From Caldanaerobacter subterraneus (GTDB taxonomy: Bacteria > Bacillota > Thermoanaerobacteria > Thermoanaerobacterales > Thermoanaerobacteraceae): 64,000 nucleotides of DNA. The position numbers and the translations under genes were made by a program. The notes beneath the pieces are model-generated. The model ran no database searches. It saw nothing but the letters and a program-made list of their open reading frames with translations, and was not told where the DNA came from. This document shows, in pieces, positions 58,323-64,000 of this stretch (its first letter is position 1; each line of letters begins with the position of its first letter). The stretch is from positions 1 to 64,000 of the forward strand of contig NZ_SLWU01000006.1 of the NCBI RefSeq assembly GCF_004345675.1, in the 5' to 3' direction.

Positions 58323-59168
58323 ATGCAAAAAATATTTGTAGTTGGTGCAGGAACAATGGGATCGGGAATTGCACAGGTATTTGCAGAAAATGGTTTTGAA
58401 GTTGTAGTAAGGGATATAGATATGAAATTTGTAGAAAGAGCTTTAGGAGTTATTGAAAGTAACCTTAAAAGAAATGTAGAAAAAGGGAAAATTACAGAAG
58501 AAAAGAAAAACGAGGTGTTAAGTAGAATAAGAGGCACTGTTGATATTGACGAAGCTAGGGAAGCTGATTTTGTCATTGAAGCGGCTATAGAAAATATGGA
58601 GATAAAAAAAGAAATTTTTAGAGAGCTTGATAACGTATGCAGAGAAGAGGTAATACTTGCCACAAACACTTCTTCTCTTTCAATAACAGAAATAGCAAGT
58701 AGCACTCAAAGGCCTGAAAAAGTAATAGGCATGCACTTTTTTAATCCCGTACCTGTGATGAAATTGGTGGAAGTGATAAGAGGGATGAAGACCTCTGATG
58801 AGACATTCAATACGGTAAAAGAACTGGCTCAAAAGCTTGGGAAAACCCCAGTTGAAGTCAATGAAGCCCCTGGTTTCGTGGTAAACAGGATTTTGATTCC
58901 CATGATAAACGAAGCTATAGGAGTTTTGGCTGATGGAGTAGCTTCTGCAGAGGATATTGATGAAGCCATGAAATTGGGGGCAAACCATCCAATAGGACCC
59001 CTTGCCCTTTCTGACCTCATAGGAAATGATGTAGTTCTTGCAATAATGGAAGTATTATATCAAGAATTTGGAGATCCCAAATACAGGCCTCATCCACTTT
59101 TAAAGAAAATGGTGAGAGCGGGCTTTTTAGGTAGAAAAACTGGTAAAGGATTTTTTGAATATAAATAA
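58323..59168 (+). CDS. hbd: 3-hydroxybutyryl-CoA dehydrogenase
   Basis: A 281-residue NAD-dependent enzyme reducing acetoacetyl-CoA to 3-hydroxybutyryl-CoA. Rossmann loop [19 protein letters not shown] (near residues 6-24), the catalytic [15 protein letters not shown] stretch (His near 139) and [19 protein letters not shown] (near 181) are intact. AGGAGGG lies ahead of the ATG. Between etfA and thl. Confidence 0.96.
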   Translation: MQKIFVVGAGTMGSGIAQVFAENGFEVVVRDIDMKFVERALGVIESNLKRNVEKGKITEEKKNEVLSRIRGTVDIDEAREADFVIEAAIENMEIKKEIFRELDNVCREEVILATNTSSLSITEIASSTQRPEKVIGMHFFNPVPVMKLVEVIRGMKTSDETFNTVKELAQKLGKTPVEVNEAPGFVVNRILIPMINEAIGVLADGVASAEDIDEAMKLGANHPIGPLALSDLIGNDVVLAIMEVLYQEFGDPKYRPHPLLKKMVRAGFLGRKTGKGFFEYK

Positions 59169-59189
59169 AAATTAAAAAGGGGGATTTAT

Positions 59190-60374
59190 ATGAGAGAAGC
59201 TGTAATCGTGAGTGCAGTGAGAACTGCAATAGGAAAGTTTGGAGGAAGCCTGGCGGGAATTCCAGTAGTGGACTTAGGAGCAATTGTTATAAAAGAGGCA
59301 TTAAAAAGAGCAAAAGTAGCTCCAGAACAGGTAGATGAAGTATTCATGGGTATTATATTACAGGCAGGCTTAGGTCAAAATCCTGCGAGGCAGTCTGCTG
59401 TAAAAGCGGGAATTCCTGTGGAGGTGCCTGCTACAACGATAAACATGGTATGTGGTTCAGGACTTAGAACTGTGGCTATGGCAGCTCAAGCTGTTATGCT
59501 AGGGGATGCTGATATAGTTGTGGCGGGCGGTATGGAAAGCATGTCAAGAGCTCCGTATTTACTGAGAGATGCCCGCTGGGGTTACAGGATGAACATGCCT
59601 TCTGGAGAGCTTGTTGATGAGATGGTCTATGACGGGTTGTGGGATGTTTTCAATCAGTACCACATGGGCATAACAGCAGAAAACATTGCAGAAAGGTACA
59701 AAATTTCAAGGCAGGAACAGGATGAATTTGCGCTAAGAAGTCAAAACTTAGCTGAGGCTGCCATAAAAGCGGGAAAATTTGAAGAAGAGATTGTTCCTGT
59801 GCCCATTCCTCAGAAGAAAGGAGATCCAATTGAATTTAAGGTAGATGAGCATCCTAGATTTGGAACTACTATGGAGGACCTGGCGAAATTAAAACCTGCC
59901 TTCAAGCCGGATGGAACAGTCACAGCAGGAAATGCTTCTGGAATAAATGATGGAGCGGCTGCAGTAGTAGTTATGTCAAGAGATAAGGCAAAAGAGCTGG
60001 GCATAACTCCTCTTGCGACTATAAAATCTTATGCCTACGCTGGCGTTGACCCGGCTGTAATGGGTCTAGGTCCAATTTACTCAACAAGAAAAGCTCTTGA
60101 CAAGGCAGGTTTGAAGATAGAGGACATTGACCTTATAGAAGCCAATGAAGCTTTTGCAGCTCAAGCAATAGCAGTAGCTAGAGAGCTTAACTTTGATATG
60201 GAGAAAGTGAATGTAAATGGAGGTGCGATAGCTCTAGGTCATCCGATTGGGGCAAGTGGAGCGAGAATTTTAGTGACTCTTCTTCACGAAATGAAAAGAA
60301 GAGGTTCCCGTTTAGGTCTTGCTACACTTTGCATAGGCGGTGGCATGGGTATATCAATGATTGTGGAGATGTAA
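59190..60374 (+). CDS. thlA: Acetyl-CoA acetyltransferase (thiolase)
   Basis: A 394-residue biosynthetic thiolase joining two acetyl-CoA. The nucleophile Cys is in [16 protein letters not shown] (near residue 89), the catalytic His in [17 protein letters not shown] (near 350) and the second Cys in [11 protein letters not shown] (near 380). It supplies acetoacetyl-CoA for the whole branch, and closes the operon before a terminator. Confidence 0.97.
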   Translation: MREAVIVSAVRTAIGKFGGSLAGIPVVDLGAIVIKEALKRAKVAPEQVDEVFMGIILQAGLGQNPARQSAVKAGIPVEVPATTINMVCGSGLRTVAMAAQAVMLGDADIVVAGGMESMSRAPYLLRDARWGYRMNMPSGELVDEMVYDGLWDVFNQYHMGITAENIAERYKISRQEQDEFALRSQNLAEAAIKAGKFEEEIVPVPIPQKKGDPIEFKVDEHPRFGTTMEDLAKLKPAFKPDGTVTAGNASGINDGAAAVVVMSRDKAKELGITPLATIKSYAYAGVDPAVMGLGPIYSTRKALDKAGLKIEDIDLIEANEAFAAQAIAVARELNFDMEKVNVNGGAIALGHPIGASGARILVTLLHEMKRRGSRLGLATLCIGGGMGISMIVEM

Positions 60375-60377
60375 AAT

Positions 60378-60410
60378 GGGCGCTCTTTTGAGCGCTTATT
60401 TTTTATTTTC
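60378..60410 (+). terminator. Terminator of the butyryl-CoA operon
   Basis: GCGCTC (60380-60385), TTTT, GAGCGC (60390-60395), then TTATTTTTTATTTT. Confidence 0.88.
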
Positions 60411-60411
60411 A

Positions 60412-60440
60412 TTGACATCTTCTTTAATAAAAATTACAAT
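60412..60440 (+). promoter_or_regulatory. SigA promoter of the Agr-type locus
   Basis: TTGACA (60412-60417), exactly 17 nt, TACAAT (60435-60440). Confidence 0.8.
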
Positions 60441-60478
60441 TATATTTGAAATTATGTAAATTAGAAAGGCGAAAGCGC

Positions 60479-60937
60479 ATGGATAAATTGGCACTTTGGG
60501 AAGTTTTCGTATTTTCTGTTCCAGAGGCAGCGGTTATAATAAGCATAGCGCTGGGTTTAGCTGGAGTGAAATTTGACACAGTAAAAGGCACAGCCATGAG
60601 CTTAAGTTTAGGACTTATACTGTATTTTATAAGGCCACTGGTTACCAGTTACATAGTAAATGTAATAATTTATGTAATACTGCTGGTGACCTTATTTCTT
60701 CTGTTTAAAATGATGGATTTATTCAGAAGCATTATGAGTGTTACTTTGGCAGTTTCCATATACCTTATCATTGAATATCTCAATGTGAATGCAATGCAGT
60801 TTTTATTTGATCTAGATCCTACAGTTTTGTTACAAAATTATGTGCTTCGTTTTGCCTGCTTTTTACCACAGCTGGCAGTTGCAATTTTGTTTTCTATTCT
60901 CATCCGCAAATACAGACTTTTTCTCTTTGTTGAGTAA
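60479..60937 (+). CDS. Five-segment membrane protein, possible split Agr sensor
   Basis: A 152-residue protein that is almost all membrane: hydrophobic segments at about residues 9-30, 35-52, 57-78, 83-102 and 123-146. It resembles the N-terminal membrane sensor of AgrC-type histidine kinases but has no kinase domain. It is the first gene after the promoter and lies 20 nt before the response regulator. The kinase two genes on has only two membrane segments, so this protein may supply the missing peptide-sensing part. Homology was not established; the role is inferred from topology and position. AAAGGCG precedes ATG 60479. Confidence 0.6.
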   Translation: MDKLALWEVFVFSVPEAAVIISIALGLAGVKFDTVKGTAMSLSLGLILYFIRPLVTSYIVNVIIYVILLVTLFLLFKMMDLFRSIMSVTLAVSIYLIIEYLNVNAMQFLFDLDPTVLLQNYVLRFACFLPQLAVAILFSILIRKYRLFLFVE

Positions 60938-60957
60938 ATACAGTGGGGATGAAAGGT

Positions 60958-61668
60958 ATGCTCAGAGTTGTTGTCGCAGAGGATGATGAGATTTTCAGGA
61001 GGCAGTTAATAGAGTTTCTTAAAAAGATAGATGGGATAAGTGTTGAGTACTTTACTGATGATGGGAAAGAGGCTTTAGAAGCTTTAAACAAGATTAAACC
61101 GGAAATAGCAATTTTGGACATCGAACTTTTCCGCATGTCAGGAATTGAGGTAGCGAAAAAAGTAAGAGAAACCATGCCTTTTTTGGAGATAATTTTTATT
61201 ACTTCTTTTGAAGAGTACATAAAAGAAGCAGTAAAGCTTTACGCATCTGATTATATTGAAAAGCCATTAAAAGAAGAGAGATTAAGAGAAACTATTGAAA
61301 GGATAAAGAAAAGGTTTTTAAATATTGAAAATTACCTTCCAGTACCTGTGAAGGACAATATGAGGCTTATAAATCCCAGAGAGGTTTACTTTGTTCAGGC
61401 TAAAAAGAAAAGAAGCGTAATTTACACAGGAGAAGAAAAAATTGAATGTGATTATTCTTTAAAAGAACTGGAAGAGATATTGCCAGGGGATATATTTTTT
61501 AGGACCAATCGCTCTTATCTGGTCAATATTTTAAAAGTAGAGGCTTTGAAGGAAAAAAACAGGACTTCTTTTGAAATTACTTTTAAAGGTTGTGCTTTTA
61601 AAGCCTACCTTTCAAAGGATTTATATCAGGAATTTAGGAAAAGGGTGAAAGAGATTTATAGAAATTAA
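60958..61668 (+). CDS. LytTR response regulator (AgrA-like)
   Basis: A 236-residue two-component regulator. Receiver domain ~1-118: acidic VVAEDDEIF, phosphoacceptor Asp54 in IAILDIELF, FITSFEEY and the Lys in YIEKPLKE. LytTR DNA-binding domain ~130-232: VYFVQAKKKRSVIYTG, FFRTNRSYLVNILKV. Same architecture as AgrA. Start 60958 has GGGG 9 nt upstream. Partner of the kinase that follows; its probable DNA site is before agrD. Confidence 0.92.
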   Translation: MLRVVVAEDDEIFRRQLIEFLKKIDGISVEYFTDDGKEALEALNKIKPEIAILDIELFRMSGIEVAKKVRETMPFLEIIFITSFEEYIKEAVKLYASDYIEKPLKEERLRETIERIKKRFLNIENYLPVPVKDNMRLINPREVYFVQAKKKRSVIYTGEEKIECDYSLKELEEILPGDIFFRTNRSYLVNILKVEALKEKNRTSFEITFKGCAFKAYLSKDLYQEFRKRVKEIYRN

Positions 61669-61684
61669 ATGGCGGGGAATGTAG

Positions 61685-62554
61685 ATGTTTAAGAATATTT
61701 ATAAAAGCGCGATGCTGATTTATGTAATTCAAATGGTCTTAATAGTGATTTTGGTAAATAATAATTTCATGAGGAGTCTAGATATTTTTCAGCCTAAGAG
61801 TGAGGAACTTTTTAGGCTGACAATAGGAGTTTTGATATTCGTGCTGAACCTTTTTTCTATTTTTGTTCTCAGAGAGCTTTACAGGCGTTTTAAAGAAGAG
61901 AGACAATACTTAATAAACAGCTTAAAGTTTAGATACATAGAAGAGCAGAATAGAATATACAGAAAAAATCATCATGACATTAAAAATCACTTGATGGTGA
62001 TTTCAGCGCTTTTAAAAGAAAAAAAATACGAGGAAGTGGAAGAGTATCTATCTTCCTATCTTGATGAAATTGACAAAAATGTGTTTAATATAAATACCGG
62101 TGTAAGTGAAATTGATATTCTGCTCTATTCTAAACTCAGCAATGCGAAAAGTAAAGGAGTAGATGTTAAGTTTAAATGTACAGCAGAAATCAAATGTAGT
62201 CAAAGGCATGTTTTAAATTTGGTGTCAATACTGGGGAATTTGCTGGACAATGCGATAGAGGCTTGTGAAGAGATGAAGCACGATAAGTATATTGAAGTAG
62301 AGATTAAGGAAGATCCAATAGACTATATTTTCAGGGTTAAAAATAAGTACGATTTTGAACAAAAAATACCTGCAGGGACTTTTTTTGAGGAGGGATTTTC
62401 TACAAAAGGAGAAGAGGGAAGAGGAGAGGGGCTTTACATTGTAAAAAATATTACAGATAAATACAATGGCACTATAAATCTTAATACGGATGAGGGATAT
62501 TTTGATATAACTGTAGAAATCCCTAAATTTTCTCTGGAGGGTGATTGCAATTAG
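61685..62554 (+). CDS. AgrC-family histidine kinase with short membrane domain
   Basis: A 289-residue kinase of the AgrC/HPK10 class. Only two membrane segments (AMLIYVIQMVLIVILV near 8-24; LTIGVLIFVLNLFSIFVL near 46-63) replace the usual five to seven. The phosphoacceptor is in NHHDIKNHLMV (His97), and the ATPase domain has ILGNLLDNAIEAC (N box), then GEEGRGEGLYIVKNI (G box). GGCGGGG precedes the ATG; agrB starts inside its 3' end. The sensing role may be shared with the five-segment protein at 60479. Confidence 0.9.
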   Translation: MFKNIYKSAMLIYVIQMVLIVILVNNNFMRSLDIFQPKSEELFRLTIGVLIFVLNLFSIFVLRELYRRFKEERQYLINSLKFRYIEEQNRIYRKNHHDIKNHLMVISALLKEKKYEEVEEYLSSYLDEIDKNVFNINTGVSEIDILLYSKLSNAKSKGVDVKFKCTAEIKCSQRHVLNLVSILGNLLDNAIEACEEMKHDKYIEVEIKEDPIDYIFRVKNKYDFEQKIPAGTFFEEGFSTKGEEGRGEGLYIVKNITDKYNGTINLNTDEGYFDITVEIPKFSLEGDCN

Positions 62555-63113
62555 TATTGAAAAGCTATCCCAAAGAATAGTGCAGAAGGTTTTCAAGGGA
62601 CAGAATTTGTCGGAAATCGAGCTTGCGAAGATAGAATACGGTTTAAGTTTAGTTTTAGGGGTTTTAATTGAGTTTATATTAATTTTCTTTGTGGGATTTT
62701 TGTTGGGTGTTGGATATTATGTGGCAGTTATAATGATATCTTCCCTCTTTTTGCGAATAGGGACAGGAGGAGCTCATTGTTCTACATATCGCAGGTGTGT
62801 AACTTTTACAGGCATTTATTTTTTGCCCTTTAGCTTTGTGGCAAAATTTGTTGATGCCCATAGTTTACCTTTGCTGGAGCTTGTAATAGGTATAGCATTA
62901 ATATTTGTGGTTTTGGGGATAATGTTATTGATGAAAAAAATTAAGTTTTTTATGGGAATACTAGTTTTAGAGACTATTGTATTTGTTTTATTTTCTGAGC
63001 GGGCCTTTTTTGCGTCTTCTATAGGCTTATTTTTGCAATCCGTGATGACTACTGCTTTTGGAGAGAGATTGGTAAATCTAGCTGACAATTTAATGGCTAA
63101 AATTGGTATATAA
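62541..63113 (+). CDS. agrB: AgrB peptide-processing membrane protease
   Basis: A 190-residue AgrB that cleaves and cyclises the AgrD peptide. The catalytic His79 and Cys86 in RIGTGGAHCSTYRRC are seven apart, as in Staphylococcus (His77, Cys84). Five to six membrane segments follow the N-terminal helix. The start is uncertain: GTG 62541 directly follows GGAGG with no spacer, so a rare start downstream (for example ATT 62550) may be used. Overlaps the kinase gene by 14 nt. AgrD is encoded 255 nt downstream. Confidence 0.93.
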   Translation: MIAISIEKLSQRIVQKVFKGQNLSEIELAKIEYGLSLVLGVLIEFILIFFVGFLLGVGYYVAVIMISSLFLRIGTGGAHCSTYRRCVTFTGIYFLPFSFVAKFVDAHSLPLLELVIGIALIFVVLGIMLLMKKIKFFMGILVLETIVFVLFSERAFFASSIGLFLQSVMTTAFGERLVNLADNLMAKIGI

Positions 63114-63271
63114 ATTTTTTTTAAAATTTTTATGGATTTTTGTGTAATTTGATACATATCAATCAATTAAATACAAAAAAATCAAGGCAACAAATTGAAC
63201 CCATGGAAGGATATACATTCAAAAAAGTAAATATAAGTAAATATTTGGATAAAATTAGGCGAAAAATGCAT

Positions 63272-63301
63272 TTTCGTTCCCGAAAATGACACTTTCGTTC
63301 C
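63272..63301 (+). promoter_or_regulatory. Candidate LytTR (AgrA) operator before agrD
   Basis: Two identical 9-mers TTTCGTTCC (63272-63280 and 63293-63301) are separated by exactly 12 bp, the layout of AgrA and other LytTR sites (9-mer with central GTT, N12, 9-mer). Each is also part of a small palindrome (TTTTCG-TTCC-CGAAAA; TTTCG-TTC-CGAAA). A TATAAT follows at 63331-63336 with no good -35, as expected for an activated promoter. Confidence 0.7.
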
Positions 63302-63367
63302 GAAATTAACACAAAAAAGTTTATCTATTGTATAATTAAAAGTGAAAAGCACTTGGAGGTGAAATGT

Positions 63368-63499
63368 ATGAAAAGATTTCAACCTCTGACAGCAATAGCT
63401 ACAGTGCTCGCTTTCATAGGAAGTCTGGGACTTGTTGCTCCTGCTTGCATTGGCTGGTTTTATAAACCTCAAGTTCCAGAAATTTTAAGAAGAAAATAA
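63368..63499 (+). CDS. agrD: AgrD-like cyclic autoinducer precursor
   Basis: A 43-residue peptide gene. GGAGG (63355-63359) lies 8 nt before the ATG. The amphipathic leader (MKRFQPLTAIATVLAFIG) precedes the core APACIGWFYKPQVPE and a basic tail EILRRK. The P-Q-V-P-E stretch after the core is the AgrB recognition segment seen in clostridial AgrD peptides. By alignment, Cys27 to Phe31 (CIGWF) would form a five-residue thiolactone ring. Located after agrB behind its own LytTR-type operator, giving a feedback loop. Confidence 0.87.
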   Translation: MKRFQPLTAIATVLAFIGSLGLVAPACIGWFYKPQVPEILRRK

Positions 63500-63576
63500 T
63501 ATTTCTTAAATTTTTCACCCTTCCCTCGTGGATTTCAACATTTCTCCTGAGTTTTTACATAAAGTTAACTTTATTT

Positions 63577-63606
63577 AAGTGCCATTTGCTGGCACTTTTA
63601 TTTTTT
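63577..63606 (+). terminator. Terminator after agrD
   Basis: AAGTGCCA (63577-63584), TTTGC, TGGCACTT (63590-63597), then TTATTTTTT. Confidence 0.87.
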
Positions 63607-63621
63607 GGCATGGTATTTGCA
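63605..63621 (+). promoter_or_regulatory. Sigma-54 promoter before the last gene
   Basis: TTGGCATGGTATTTGCA fits YTGGCACGRNNNTTGCW with a single change (C to T), GG-N10-GC exact. A SigA-like TTGACT (63643-63648), 18 nt, TATAAT (63667-63672) lies just downstream, so the gene may have two promoters. Confidence 0.68.
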
Positions 63622-63787
63622 TGATGAAGGGAAGGGCTGGTATTGACTTTGATTTCAAAGAGGAGATATAATAAACACTGTGGGGATATGTAAGGGGGGT
63701 ATGCAAAAATATTCGTTGAAAAATTTTTGAAACTACGTATAATTGTATTATAAAAGGCATTTTAAACTTTGCGGGGGGTTTTTATCA

Positions 63788-64000
63788 TTGAAGGTTTATT
63801 CTTTGGTAGGTGAAAGTGGGACAGGGAAAAGTCATCATGCCTCTTTCATTGCAGGAAAATACGGGATAAGATTCATAATTGATGACGGGCTTTTGATAAA
63901 GGGAAATAGCATTGTGGCAGGCATTTCTGCCAAAAAAGAGGCTACAAAGATTGGCGCCATAAAAAGGGCTCTGTTTACAGATCCAAAGCATGCGGAGGAA
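63788..64000 (+). CDS. P-loop NTPase of unknown function, 3' partial
   Basis: The first 71 residues of a gene cut by the window end. It most likely starts at TTG 63788, 9 nt after GGGGGG (63773-63778). A Walker A loop comes at once: YSLVGESGTGKSHHA (residues 4-18). FIIDDGLLIKGNSIVAG follows at 29-45, with SAKKEATKIGAIKRALF at 48-63. This looks like a kinase- or ATPase-like protein conserved in Firmicutes but without known function. Reached from sigma-54 and SigA-like promoters upstream. Confidence 0.75.
   Translation, partial: MKVYSLVGESGTGKSHHASFIAGKYGIRFIIDDGLLIKGNSIVAGISAKKEATKIGAIKRALFTDPKHAEE

Noticed and set aside
63561-63572. AAAGTTAACTTT palindrome as a Rex or sigma-54 activator site
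   Set aside because: It lacks the TTGTTAA arms of Rex operators, and is short and AT-rich enough to occur by chance.
63702-63731. Nine-codon leader peptide frame (MQKYSLKNF) before the last gene
   Set aside because: The GGGGGG site ends only 2 nt before the ATG, and nothing else supports translation.
1-64000. CRISPR arrays, tRNA or rRNA genes, prophage
   Set aside because: No regularly spaced repeats, no tRNA-like cloverleaf ends and no phage structural genes were seen on either strand.

Overview
The window is ordinary low-GC Firmicute chromosome. The gene content fits a motile, spore-forming anaerobe that ferments sugars and amino acids: Spo0E-like phosphatase, complete butyryl-CoA branch, arginine deiminase pathway, FliW/CsrA control of flagellin. 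The gene set and protein style suggest the Thermoanaerobacter/Caldanaerobacter group. That is an inference from familiarity; no search was run. No rRNA, tRNA or CRISPR array was found.

Layout. 1-1.24 kb: the 3' part of an IS200/IS605-type element whose cysteine-free TnpB ends in a highly structured RNA. It abuts what looks like a 5'-truncated SAM-I riboswitch in front of metK. 2.7-5.7 kb: recD2 and comFC. 5.7-18.9 kb: late flagellar genes (yvyF, flgM, flgN, flgK, flgL, DUF6470, fliW, csrA, flagellin, then flaG, fliD, fliS and a chaperone-like gene). A small glycosylation island (methyltransferase-glycosyltransferase fusion, GT2-TPR protein, asparagine synthase remnant) lies inside it. 19-23 kb: M20 peptidase, zinc-ribbon protein, DnaA-box cluster and a polar amino acid ABC transporter. 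23-27.6 kb: hpf, an unknown gene, a peptide-encoding structured leader, an HD-GYP protein, and niaR/niaX. 27.7-33.2 kb: secA, prfB with its programmed frameshift, a copper-amine-oxidase-domain protein and cobA. 33.3-39.8 kb: a PTS and GH38 mannosidase operon with a PRD activator. 40-45.3 kb: amidohydrolase and arcABC. 45.3-49 kb: FMN riboswitch-ribU and the tsaE-tsaB-rimI-tsaD t6A cluster. 49-54.3 kb: a dehydrogenase, a reverse-strand ABC-F gene, motAB and rex. 54.4-60.4 kb: crt-bcd-etfB-etfA-hbd-thl. 60.4-63.6 kb: an Agr-type quorum-sensing locus. The window ends in a P-loop gene.

Regulation is readable in places. Four sigma-28 promoters (before flgM, flagellin, flaG and motA) share TAAA/TAAC-N15-NNCGATAT/A. 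The flagellin leader carries two likely CsrA sites, next to fliW and csrA. Two clear sigma-54 (-24/-12) promoters lie before crt and before the last gene, and a third candidate lies before hbd. A direct repeat of TTTCGTTCC spaced by exactly 12 bp lies before agrD and looks like a LytTR (AgrA) operator.

The most interesting points are: (1) a TnpB/omegaRNA element apparently inserted in the metK S-box, so that the predicted guide is S-box core sequence; (2) an Agr locus whose sensor seems split between a 5-TM protein and a short kinase; (3) sigma-54 control of the butyryl-CoA operon; (4) a 27-codon hydrophobic peptide gene inside nested inverted repeats upstream of an HD-GYP protein; and (5) an ABC-F protein with Arg replacing the invariant Walker A Gly in its first ATPase domain.
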